Part shown: positions 53,621-61,379 of the stretch, one piece after another
Layout of the letters: each line of letters starts with the position of its first letter
Numbering within the stretch: the stretch's first letter is position 1
Assembly: GCA_028284345.1 (NCBI GenBank)
Contig: JANQRY010000006.1
Coordinates: 1 to 64,000, forward strand
Reading direction: 5' to 3'
DNA from: Hyphococcus sp.
Lineage (GTDB): Bacteria > Pseudomonadota > Alphaproteobacteria > Caulobacterales > Parvularculaceae
DNA length: 64,000 nt
Program-made: the position numbers and the translations under genes
Notes under the pieces: generated by a model
Databases searched by the model: none
What the model was told of the DNA's origin: nothing
What the model saw: the letters and a program-made list of their open reading frames with translations, nothing else

Positions 53621-54021
53621 CGCGTTTCGACAGAACGCCGCAAAAATCCAAACGCGCAAAAGAATTGCGGAATAACTTGACGGATGCCGAACGCAAGCTT
53701 TGGCGCGCTCTGAAGGGAAAGCAACTTGAAGGGCTGAAATTTCGGCGACAACATCCGGTCGGTCGGTACATTCTAGATTTTTATTGCCCGGCCGTTCGCC
53801 TCTGCGTCGAAGTCGATGGCGGCCAGCACAATGAACCGGAAAACATCAAGCGCGATCAGACTCGGTCGGATTGGCTCGCGGCGCGTGGAATAAGCGTTGT
53901 CAGAGTTTGGAATTTCGAAGTCTTCGAGAGTTTAGAGGGTGTCATTGAGACAATTCTCGATCATGTGCGTGTCGCGAGGAACGACATAGAGATGGGTCGC
54001 GACGATATTCCCTCCCCTTGA
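53617..54021 (+). CDS. DUF559 domain (Vsr-like endonuclease fold) protein
   Basis: A 134-residue protein of the DUF559 family, related in fold to very-short-patch repair endonucleases. The order is typical: AKELRNNLTDAERKLWRALK, LKFRRQHPVGRYILDFYCP, then LCVEVDGGQHNEPENIKRDQ, where the Asp and Glu resemble nuclease active-site residues, and ARGISVVRVWNFEVF. It starts at a GTG that overlaps the tatC stop. In relatives I recall tatC followed directly by serS, so this gene together with the inverted repeat after it looks inserted. Nuclease activity is not shown for most members. Confidence 0.85.
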   Translation: MTRFDRTPQKSKRAKELRNNLTDAERKLWRALKGKQLEGLKFRRQHPVGRYILDFYCPAVRLCVEVDGGQHNEPENIKRDQTRSDWLAARGISVVRVWNFEVFESLEGVIETILDHVRVARNDIEMGRDDIPSP

Positions 54022-54109
54022 AAAGGGGAGGGTTAGGGAGGGGATCAACCGCCGGACATTGATCCCCACCCGAAATCAGAGATTTCGACCTCCCCTTTTC
54101 AAGGGGAGG
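54011..54109. repeat. 99-bp element with perfect 21-bp inverted repeat (CCTCCCC type)
   Basis: Arms 54011-54031 and 54089-54109 are exact reverse complements, and each arm is itself a hairpin of CCTCCCCTT with AAGGGGAGG. The centre contains CGAAATC-AGA-GATTTCG. The element starts inside the last codons of the DUF559 gene and ends 49 bases before serS. A related element in opposite orientation lies at 61205-61350: both share GGTCGAAATC and GATTTCGGGTG. Confidence 0.72.
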
Positions 54110-54158
54110 TGTTCCGCGCTTCTGGACCCGTCATAAAAACCCCGCTACATCGCGCTTC

Positions 54159-55679
54159 ATGTTTGACATGAAATTCATCCGCGAAACGCCGGACGCGTTC
54201 GACGCCGGCCTCGCGCGACGGGGCCTCGGTCCCCGCGCCGGCGAAGTCCTGGCGCTCGATGAAGAGGCCCGGAAATACACCCACGCCCTCAACGAGTTAC
54301 AGGCGCGGCGTAACGCAGCCTCCAAGGAAATCGGTCAGGCGAAAGCCAAGGGCGACGAAGATCGCTTCAACGAACTGCGCGCGGAAGTGGACAGCATCAA
54401 GCAGCAGATCCCGACGGCGGAAGCGGAAAAACAAAAGAAGCTTGACGCCATAAACGACATTTTGTCGGGCCTGCCGAACCTGCCTGCGGAGGACGTTCCA
54501 GAAGGCGAAGACGAAGCGGCGAACGTCGAAGTCCGCCGCTGGGGGGAACCGGCCGAGCAGAACGGCGCCAAAGAGCATTTCGATCTCGGCGAAGCGCTGG
54601 GGCAGATGGATTTCGAAACGGCGGTAAAAATGTCGGGGTCGCGTTTCGTGCTCTTGAAAGGTCAGCTTGCGCGGCTGGAGCGGGCGCTCGCGGGATTCAT
54701 GCTCGATCTGCATACGAATGAGTTCGGCTACACGGAGTGTCAGCCGCCGCTGCTTGTAAAGGGGCATGCGCTTTATGGAACAGGACAGCTTCCAAAATTC
54801 GAGTCCGACCTATTTAGATCGTATAGCCACGAGCAACGCGAGGATGTGCGGCTTCGCTTGAAGGCCTTTGAAGGGCTTAAAGACCAACAACGATTGCTAA
54901 CAGAAATGCACCAAATTCGCTCTATTATTGTTGCGTCGAAGGATTCTGAACAAGCCAAAAATCTGCAAGCTGAAATAGACAAAAAAAGCACTGAAGGACG
55001 AAAACTCAACGACATCACAGCGCAAACCATCAACAAGTTAAATGAACTCGTATCTGCTGTTACCACCGAGCACTGGCTCATCCCCACGGCCGAAGTCTCG
55101 CTCACCAATATCGTCCGCGAAGAAATCCTCGCCGCCGAGGATCTGCCGCTGCGCTTTACCGCCTGGACGCCGTGCTTCCGGTCCGAGGCCGGCGCCGCGG
55201 GCAAGGACACCCGCGGCATGATCCGCCTGCACCAGTTTTCGAAAGTGGAACTGGTCTCCATTACCGCGCCGGATCAGTCGGTCGCCGAGCATGAACGCAT
55301 GACCGAATGCGCCGAGGAAGTCCTGAAGCGCCTCGAACTGCCTTATCGCACCATGGTCCTTTCCACCGGCGATATGGGATTCTCGGCACGCAAGACCTAC
55401 GACATAGAGGTCTGGCTCCCCGGGCAGGAGCGCTATCGTGAAATTTCGTCCTGCTCAAACTGCGGCGACTTTCAGGCCCGACGCATGAACACGCGCTTTC
55501 GCGCCGCCAGCGAAAAACAGACCCACTTCGTCCATACGCTCAACGGCTCCGGTCTCGCGGTCGGGCGGACGCTGGTGGCGGTCCTTGAAAACTATCAGCA
55601 GCCGGACGGGTCCATCGCCGTGCCGGCGGCGCTGCAAAGCTATATGGGCGGCGTGGAAAAAATTGAGGCGGCGAGTTGA
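54159..55679 (+). CDS. serS: Serine-tRNA ligase with an unusual internal insertion
   Basis: Charges tRNA-Ser with serine. The protein has 506 residues; ordinary bacterial SerRS has about 425-430. The N-terminal coiled-coil arm ([20 protein letters not shown]) and the class II core are normal: [72 protein letters not shown], and [20 protein letters not shown]. About 77 extra residues lie between Arg220 and Trp306, helical and charged, ending VSAVTTEH. The inserted DNA is about 42 % GC against about 63 % next to it. The catalytic motifs are all present, so the enzyme should work. See findings. Confidence 0.93.
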   Translation: MFDMKFIRETPDAFDAGLARRGLGPRAGEVLALDEEARKYTHALNELQARRNAASKEIGQAKAKGDEDRFNELRAEVDSIKQQIPTAEAEKQKKLDAINDILSGLPNLPAEDVPEGEDEAANVEVRRWGEPAEQNGAKEHFDLGEALGQMDFETAVKMSGSRFVLLKGQLARLERALAGFMLDLHTNEFGYTECQPPLLVKGHALYGTGQLPKFESDLFRSYSHEQREDVRLRLKAFEGLKDQQRLLTEMHQIRSIIVASKDSEQAKNLQAEIDKKSTEGRKLNDITAQTINKLNELVSAVTTEHWLIPTAEVSLTNIVREEILAAEDLPLRFTAWTPCFRSEAGAAGKDTRGMIRLHQFSKVELVSITAPDQSVAEHERMTECAEEVLKRLELPYRTMVLSTGDMGFSARKTYDIEVWLPGQERYREISSCSNCGDFQARRMNTRFRAASEKQTHFVHTLNGSGLAVGRTLVAVLENYQQPDGSIAVPAALQSYMGGVEKIEAAS

Positions 55680-55683
55680 AGCC

Positions 55684-55804
55684 GTCATCCCGTGCGCAAT
55701 GCAGCGCGAAGCGATGCGTTGCAGACACGGGATCGGTATCGCGAGGTGAGATAGATCCCGTGTCTGCGCAGCAGCACGTTGTGCTGCGGCGCGCACGGGA
55801 TGAC
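55684..55804. repeat. Intergenic palindromic element bounded by GTCATCCCGTGCGC inverted repeats
   Basis: A 121-bp element between serS and surE. The ends, GTCATCCCGTGCGC and GCGCACGGGATGAC, are perfect 14-bp inverted repeats. Inside, AGACACGGGATC faces GATCCCGTGTCT, making two hairpins. It is the second copy of the family at 7108-7240. No reading frame of its own is likely. Confidence 0.72.
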
Positions 55805-55816
55805 GGGAAGTAACGC

Positions 55817-56572
55817 ATGAGAATTCTCTGCACCAATGATGACGGCATTTACGCCCGCGGGCTTCAGGCGCTCGAAAAGATTGCGCGGGAAATCTCCGAT
55901 GATGTCTGGGTCGTCGCCCCGCAGGAGGAGCAATCGGGCGCGGCGCGGGCGCTGACGCTGGCCCATCCGATCCGTCTTCGTCAGTATGAGGAGCGCCGTT
56001 TCGCCGTTTCCGGCACGCCGTCGGACGCGGTGTTGATGGCCGTCGACAAGATCATGGACGGCAAGCCGGACCTGATCCTGTCCGGCGTCAACAACGGCCA
56101 GAACCTCGCCGAAGACGTAACCGTTTCCGGCACCATCGCGGCGGCCTTTCAGGGCATGTCCCTGCGCATCCCGTCCATCGCGCTGTCGCTCGCCCGGCTC
56201 GACCGCGCCAAGGCCAAATGGCAAACGCCGGAGACCCATGGCGCGGCGATTGTCAAAAAACTCCTCGATACGGGCTGGCCGGCCGATGCGGTCATCAATG
56301 TGAACTTCCCCGACCGGGCGCCCGACGATATCGCCGGGATTGAAGCGACGCGGCAGGGTCATCGCGACGCGGTGCAGCTCTTTGCCGAGGAGCGTCAGGA
56401 CCTGCGCGGCGGCTCTTACTATTGGTACGGTTATACGGGCGAGCTTTCCGATCCGGCCGACGGCACGGACCTGCGGGCGATCTATGACGGGCGGATTTCG
56501 ATCACCCCGCTGCACCTCGCGCTGACCCATGACACGGCGCTCGCGCCGCTTTCGGCCGCTTTCGCGAAGTAA
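55817..56572 (+). CDS. surE: 5'/3'-nucleotidase SurE
   Basis: Survival protein that removes phosphate from nucleoside monophosphates. The 251-residue protein has the metal-binding start [20 protein letters not shown], the [20 protein letters not shown] loop, then [20 protein letters not shown] and [20 protein letters not shown]. The Asp-Asp and Asn ligands are all intact. It is followed by nlpD after 117 bases; no pcm gene is between them, unlike in many proteobacteria. Confidence 0.95.
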   Translation: MRILCTNDDGIYARGLQALEKIAREISDDVWVVAPQEEQSGAARALTLAHPIRLRQYEERRFAVSGTPSDAVLMAVDKIMDGKPDLILSGVNNGQNLAEDVTVSGTIAAAFQGMSLRIPSIALSLARLDRAKAKWQTPETHGAAIVKKLLDTGWPADAVINVNFPDRAPDDIAGIEATRQGHRDAVQLFAEERQDLRGGSYYWYGYTGELSDPADGTDLRAIYDGRISITPLHLALTHDTALAPLSAAFAK

Positions 56573-56615
56573 CGAGGCGCAATTTTTGCCCCCTCGGGCC
56601 AGTGTGGTAGTATCG

Positions 56616-56631
56616 TTAATGGACTATTAAC
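56616..56631 (+). promoter_or_regulatory. Candidate CtrA box upstream of nlpD
   Basis: TTAA-TGGACTA-TTAAC matches the alphaproteobacterial CtrA consensus TTAA-N7-TTAAC exactly in half-sites and spacing. It lies 59-74 bases upstream of the nlpD ATG. This suggests cell-cycle control of the gene; which promoter it acts on is not determined. Confidence 0.6.
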
Positions 56632-56689
56632 CAAACTTTCGAAACTATTGCGGCGAATTGGTTACGGGTAGCCCGCGGGAAGGGGTGAG

Positions 56690-57916
56690 ATGACAGCTTT
56701 GCGGATTTTGGCGGCGACGGCGTCGGTGCTGGCGATCAGCGCTTGCGGCACGCATAAAAGCGTTGCGCCGGTGGCGCAGGGAACGGACGCAGGCTCGACA
56801 TCCCGGGTTTATAACGCACCGCAGGACCAGACGGCGGCGAATGCGCGCCTGAATGCGCTGTATCAGGCTCCGCCGCCGCCGCCAGCGCGCCCGCAGCCAT
56901 CCGCGGAAGTCGAACCGGTCAGGCTGAAGCCCGTTTCGGCGGTCTATCTTTCCGACGATGAACGTGCGCGCGTGCAGCAGGCGAATTATCAGGCGGCGGA
57001 GACGGCGTCCTATGGCGGCGCCAATGGACGCGTCGTCACCGTCGCGAAAGGCGATACGGTTTACGCCCTCGGTCGTCGATACAATGTCGCGCCGAAAGCG
57101 ATCATCGCGGAAAATAATTTGCGCGCGCCCTATCATCTGGAAATCGGACAAAAGATTCGCTTGCCGGGCGTCGCGGCCGCAACGCAAACACAAGGGTCGA
57201 CGTCGCAACCCGTGACGCGCGACGTTCGCTACCGCGTCAAACCCGGCGACACGCTCTACGCCATCAGCCGCAAGACCGGCGTTTCCGTCGCCAGGCTTGC
57301 GCAGGCGAACGGACTGCGCCCGCCCTATGCGCTGAGCCCCGGTCAGGAAGTGCTGGCGCCGGGCGCGCAACTTGAGGCGAAGACGACGACCCGCGTATTG
57401 ACGACAACGCCGGCGCCGGTGTTGCAGCGTCGCGAGGAAACGCAACTCGCCGCGGCGACGGTGCCCGAGCCTGAGCCGCAACCGGATGTCGCCGATCTGG
57501 CGCAACAGGTCTCGTTCACGAGACCGGATGATCCGAACGCGCTCTTTGTCTGGCCCGTGCGCGGCGCCGTGATCTCGGAATACGGCGTCGGCGAGCTTGG
57601 CAAGCGCAATGACGGCATCAATATCGCCGCGCCGGCGGGCACGCCCGTGCGCGCCTCGGCTGACGGCGAGGTTGTCTATCGCGGATCTGAGCTTGAAGGG
57701 TTTGGCAATTTACTGCTCGTCAAACACGCCGACGGGTTCGTCACCGCCTACGCCCACAACGACGCCATGCTGGTCAAGAAGGGCGACGTGGTGCGCAAAG
57801 GTCAGGTCATCGCCAAAGTCGGCCAGACGGGCAATGTGACGACGCCGCAACTGCATTTTGAGATTCGTCAGAAGTTGAAATCGGTCGATCCGCTTTCGCT
57901 TCTACAGAACCAGTAA
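56690..57916 (+). CDS. nlpD: NlpD-like lipoprotein with two LysM domains and a degenerate LytM (M23) domain
   Basis: A 408-residue lipoprotein. The signal peptide ends in a lipobox (AISAC, Cys19). LysM domains lie at about 115-159 (VTVAKGDTVYALGRRYNV) and 180-224 (YRVKPGDTLYAISRKTGV). The M23/LytM fold spans about 288-404. Its zinc ligands look lost: NDGINI stands where active enzymes have H-x-G-x-D, and PQLHFEIR has Gln where the first His of H-x-H is expected. YAHNDAMLV and LHFEIR-x-x-x-KSVDPL match E. coli NlpD closely. It should therefore activate an amidase, not cut peptidoglycan itself. The ATG follows GGAAGGGG. Confidence 0.9.
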   Translation: MTALRILAATASVLAISACGTHKSVAPVAQGTDAGSTSRVYNAPQDQTAANARLNALYQAPPPPPARPQPSAEVEPVRLKPVSAVYLSDDERARVQQANYQAAETASYGGANGRVVTVAKGDTVYALGRRYNVAPKAIIAENNLRAPYHLEIGQKIRLPGVAAATQTQGSTSQPVTRDVRYRVKPGDTLYAISRKTGVSVARLAQANGLRPPYALSPGQEVLAPGAQLEAKTTTRVLTTTPAPVLQRREETQLAAATVPEPEPQPDVADLAQQVSFTRPDDPNALFVWPVRGAVISEYGVGELGKRNDGINIAAPAGTPVRASADGEVVYRGSELEGFGNLLLVKHADGFVTAYAHNDAMLVKKGDVVRKGQVIAKVGQTGNVTTPQLHFEIRQKLKSVDPLSLLQNQ

Positions 57917-57972
57917 CGCTTGCGCCGGGGAAAATTACGAGAACAATAAAGTTGCGTTTGTTGTGTTTTTGG

Positions 57973-57995
57973 CGGGCCCTTCGGGGTCCGTTTTT
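57973..57995 (+). terminator. Rho-independent terminator after nlpD
   Basis: A 7-bp stem (CGGGCCC with GGGTCCG, one G-T pair) closed by a TTCG tetraloop is followed by five T, C and three T. It lies 57 bases after the nlpD stop and just reaches the 3' end of the convergent flhF gene. Confidence 0.8.
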
Positions 57996-57997
57996 CT

Positions 57998-59095
57998 TTA
58001 TCCGACCTTGCCCGGCCGGCTGGCGATGAGGCGGCGCGCCAGAAACTCCGGCGTCGCCGGCAACAGGCCTTCGGAAATAAACGGCGTTTCGGAGAAATGG
58101 GCGAGGGCCAATCCGCCTTCATAGGCGGCGCACAGCCCCGCGCCGACCCGTTTCGTGGCGTCAAATTTCGTCAGTATGCAGCGCGTCACGCCGATCTCTC
58201 GGAACGCGCGCGCCCAGTCCACATATTCCGCCGCGTCCCCGCTGGCGGGGAGGACGAGGACCGGTTCCGCGGCGGCCGCCTCCTGATAGCTTCTGAGCGC
58301 TGCGATATCGCCGCCGTCATAGGGCGAAATGCCTGGCGTATCGAGCAGCACGGCGCCGCCCGGGCGTTCATTGCGCATCACCTGCGCTGCGTCGAGGGGC
58401 GATTCCAGAATGAAATACGCCGCATCGAGGGCGTCGGAATAGGCGCGGATTTGTTCAACGGCGCCGGCGCGGCCCACATCGGCCGTCATCATCAAAGGTT
58501 TGGCGCCGTCGCGAGAGGCTGTCGCGGCGAGCTTCGCCGCGCAGGATGTTTTGCCGGCGCCGGTGGGGCCGACCAGCATGATCGGCGTCGTGGGCGCGAA
58601 ATGCAGCGGCGCGAACTGGAAGGTTTTTTCAAAGGCGGTTTCGAGGCGATAGAGATCCTCGCCGATCGCCGACTGCCGCGCGCCGTCAACCAGCGCAGCC
58701 AGCAGTTTCTCGCCGACGCCATGGGGCGCGAGGATTTCCGCCATGGACTTGACGGCGTTGTCGCTCATGTCGAGCGGCGCGGCGCCTTTGCCCCCGGCAA
58801 GGGCGCCGGCGGCGCGGGCGAGGGCGTCTTCGGAAAAGCGATGTTCAATCGTTTCGTTGAGCCGCGCGCCGGCGGCCATCTTGAACGGGCCTTCGTCGAC
58901 CGCGTCCCGGGCGGCGCCGGCGAATTGCGCTTTCGGCGCCGGTTCGGGCGCGGCCGGCGCCGGCTTGTCCGACGCCGTCACCTCAACGTCGCCGCTCGGC
59001 AACTCGCGCACCGAAACGATGGTCGCCTGTTTCCCGAGTGCGCGCCGGGCCTTTGCTTTTCCCGCCTCAAGACTGGAGGCGATGAATTTCATCAT
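57998..59095 (-). CDS. flhF: Flagellar biosynthesis GTPase FlhF-like protein
   Basis: A 365-residue SRP-type GTPase. After an N-terminal region rich in Ala and Pro (residues 40-60) and a helical N domain, the G domain begins PIMLVGPTGAGKTSCAAKLA (P-loop near 176-183), with ADVGRAGAVEQIRAYSDAL, the G3 box LLDTPGISPYDGGD and the G4 box ILTKFDATKRVG. FlhF places the flagellum and starts its assembly. It lies 17 bases downstream of flhA, the classic order flhA-flhF. No fleN (flhG) follows within the window. Confidence 0.88.
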   Translation of the reverse strand: MMKFIASSLEAGKAKARRALGKQATIVSVRELPSGDVEVTASDKPAPAAPEPAPKAQFAGAARDAVDEGPFKMAAGARLNETIEHRFSEDALARAAGALAGGKGAAPLDMSDNAVKSMAEILAPHGVGEKLLAALVDGARQSAIGEDLYRLETAFEKTFQFAPLHFAPTTPIMLVGPTGAGKTSCAAKLAATASRDGAKPLMMTADVGRAGAVEQIRAYSDALDAAYFILESPLDAAQVMRNERPGGAVLLDTPGISPYDGGDIAALRSYQEAAAAEPVLVLPASGDAAEYVDWARAFREIGVTRCILTKFDATKRVGAGLCAAYEGGLALAHFSETPFISEGLLPATPEFLARRLIASRPGKVG

Positions 59096-59112
59096 GGGGT
59101 TACGCCGCCAAA

Positions 59113-61191
59113 CTAGATCGTACCAAGGGTCTTGAGCCTAGTATGGGGGTGAATTTCGTTTTGCGAAAGGACCAGCGTCTGCGGCCGGACCCGTTCGATG
59201 ACCGACCGGACGAAAGGCCGGACGGTAGCGCTTGTCACAATGGCCGCGGAATAGCCGTCCTGGGCCGCGGATTCGAGCTTTGTCATGGCTGCGGCGACGA
59301 AATCCTGCAAGGCCGACGGGGCCATGGCGAGCTGTTTCGTCTCGCTGTCGCCGGTCAGCGCCTCGGCGAAGGCGTCCTCCCAGGACGACGACAGCGTGAC
59401 AATGGGCGCTGCGCCGTCGGGGCCTTTGAGCGCGCCGCAAATCTGGCGGGCGAGGCGCGCGCGCACATGTTCGACAAGCTGTGCCGTCCCTTGCGCCCGC
59501 GGCGCCGCCTCGGAGATCGCTTCGAGAATGGTCGGCAGGTCGCGAATAGAAATCTTTTCGTTGAGCAGCGCTTGCAATACGCGTTGCACCGTTGTCACCG
59601 GCGCCACCGACGGAATGAGGTCGGAGACCAGTTGTTTGTGCTTCGCCGGCAGGGCGTCGATGAGCTTTTTTGTTTCGGCGTAGGAGAGGAGTTCCGGTGC
59701 CTCCGATTTGATGATCTCGGTGAGATGCGTCGTCAGCACCGTCGCCGCGTCGACAACGGTCAGACCTTTGAGCGAGGCTTCCTCGCGCTGGCTTTCGTCG
59801 ATCCACATGGCGTCGAGACCGAAAGCCGGTTCCTTTGTCGGCTCGCCCACAAGATTGATGGACTTCCCGCCCGCGTCCATGACGAGGAAAAAGCCGGGCC
59901 GCAATTCGCCGCGGGCGACTTCCTGCTCCTTCATGCGAATGACGTATGTGTTCGCGTCGAGTTGCATATTGTCGAGGATGCGCACTTTCGGCGTGACGAA
60001 GCCGAGATCCTGCGCGATGGCGCGGCGCACGGCTTTGACCTGATCGGTGAGGCGCGGGCCTTTGTCGGTGCTGATCAGCGGGAGGAGGCCGTAACCGAGT
60101 TCAATGCGCAGATCGTCGATGGCGAGCATCGCCTGCGGGTCTTCGTCCGTTTGTGCCGGCGCCTGCGCGGCGTCGGTTTCGGCGACGGATTTCTTCTTTT
60201 GCAGGAAGAAAGCCCCGGCGCCGACGGCGAGGGCGAGCAGCATGAAGGGCAAGAACGGCAAGCCCGGCAGGAGCGCCATGATGCAAAGGACGCCCGCGAC
60301 GAGGCCAAGCGCTTTGGGATGTTCGCCGAATTGGGCGGCGAGGGCCTTGTCGGCCGCGCCGTCGACGCCCGCCTTGGAAACGAGGAGGCCGGCGGCGATG
60401 GAAACGATCAAGGCGGGGATCTGGCTGACGAGGCCGTCGCCGATGGTGAGCAGCGTATAGGAAGCGCCGGCGTCCGACAGCGACATGCCCATCTGGGCGA
60501 CGCCGATAATGATGCCGCCGATGATATTGATCAGGGTAATGAGCAGGCCGGCAATGGCGTCGCCGCGCACGAATTTTGACGCGCCGTCCATGGCGCCGAA
60601 GAAATTCGATTCTGATTCCAGTTCCTTGCGCCGTTCTTTCGCTTCCTGCTCGGTGATAATGCCGGCGGAGAGATCGGCGTCGATGGCCATCTGCTTGCCG
60701 GGCATGGCGTCGAGGGAGAAGCGCGCGGCGACTTCGGCGATGCGCCCGGAACCGCGGGTGATGACGACGAAATTCACGATCACCAGGATCGCGAAAACAA
60801 TCATGCCGATGACGTAATTGCCCTGCATGACGAAGCCGCCAAAGGCTTCGATGACGCGGCCCGCAGCGTCTGGACCCTCATGGCCCTGGCTGAGGATGAG
60901 GCGCGTCGAGGCGATGTTAAGGCCGAGACGCAGCATCGTCGCGATCAGCAGGATCGCCGGGAAGGTCGAGAAGTCGAGCGCCTTGCGCGTGAACAAGGCC
61001 GTCATGAGGATGGTGACGGAAAATGTAATCGAGCCGGCAAGGAGAATGTCGAGCAGCCAGCGCGGCGTCGGCAGGATCAACAGCGCCAGAATGGCGATGA
61101 CGCCAACGGCGAGCATGACGTCGGTGCGCAGGACGGATTTCAGCGACGCGGTAGAGAAAATCGCGCTCGATTTAAGGGCGGTTTCAGACAT
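59113..61191 (-). CDS. flhA: Flagellar export protein FlhA
   Basis: Main membrane gate of the flagellar type III export apparatus. The 692-residue protein has eight helices in the first half, with the FHIPEP-family stretch SITFSVTILMTALF and the ARFSLDAMPGKQMAIDADLS loop, then FVRGDAIAGLLITLINIIGG. The C-terminal cytoplasmic domain binds export chaperones. Start at ATG 61191. The region just upstream is filled by a palindromic element, so the promoter lies within or beyond it. Confidence 0.96.
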   Translation of the reverse strand: MSETALKSSAIFSTASLKSVLRTDVMLAVGVIAILALLILPTPRWLLDILLAGSITFSVTILMTALFTRKALDFSTFPAILLIATMLRLGLNIASTRLILSQGHEGPDAAGRVIEAFGGFVMQGNYVIGMIVFAILVIVNFVVITRGSGRIAEVAARFSLDAMPGKQMAIDADLSAGIITEQEAKERRKELESESNFFGAMDGASKFVRGDAIAGLLITLINIIGGIIIGVAQMGMSLSDAGASYTLLTIGDGLVSQIPALIVSIAAGLLVSKAGVDGAADKALAAQFGEHPKALGLVAGVLCIMALLPGLPFLPFMLLALAVGAGAFFLQKKKSVAETDAAQAPAQTDEDPQAMLAIDDLRIELGYGLLPLISTDKGPRLTDQVKAVRRAIAQDLGFVTPKVRILDNMQLDANTYVIRMKEQEVARGELRPGFFLVMDAGGKSINLVGEPTKEPAFGLDAMWIDESQREEASLKGLTVVDAATVLTTHLTEIIKSEAPELLSYAETKKLIDALPAKHKQLVSDLIPSVAPVTTVQRVLQALLNEKISIRDLPTILEAISEAAPRAQGTAQLVEHVRARLARQICGALKGPDGAAPIVTLSSSWEDAFAEALTGDSETKQLAMAPSALQDFVAAAMTKLESAAQDGYSAAIVTSATVRPFVRSVIERVRPQTLVLSQNEIHPHTRLKTLGTI

Positions 61192-61204
61192 TGCGCGCCC
61201 CTTA

Positions 61205-61350
61205 CCTCTCCCTGACGGGGAGAGGTCGAAATCGCATTAGCGATTTCGGGTGAGGGGGGGAAGCGCCGGCATTTGCTAGCCGCCATTCCGCCTCACCCCA
61301 ACCGTCGATTGGGGTTGGGGCCCCAATCGACCCACACAGGGGAGAGGGAG
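61205..61350. repeat. Intergenic palindromic element upstream of flhA
   Basis: A series of hairpins: CCTCTCCC with GGGGAGAGG, CGAAATCGC-ATTA-GCGATTTCG, and TCGATTGGGG with CCCCAATCGA. The shared words GGTCGAAATC and GATTTCGGGTG make it a relative of 54011-54109, in the opposite orientation and longer. It occupies most of the 188-base gap between flbD and flhA. Confidence 0.65.
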
Positions 61351-61379
61351 CCTGTCCCGCTTGTTTCAACATTTCACGA

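Noticed and set aside
46662-54109. CRISPR arrays at the repeat clusters
   Set aside because: The repeats are single inverted repeats, not regularly spaced direct repeats, and no cas genes are present.
54819-55067. Intein in serS
   Set aside because: No N-terminal Cys/Ser splice residue, no His-Asn end, no HINT blocks, and about 80 residues is too short for even a mini-intein.
57868-58164. A 98-codon minus-strand frame at the nlpD-flhF junction
   Set aside because: It overlaps flhF out of frame and crosses the strong nlpD terminator; no family marks.
59143-60579. A 478-codon frame on the plus strand
   Set aside because: Antisense to flhA. Long shadow frames are expected in GC-rich DNA; the translation is rich in Arg, Gly and Asp with no family marks.
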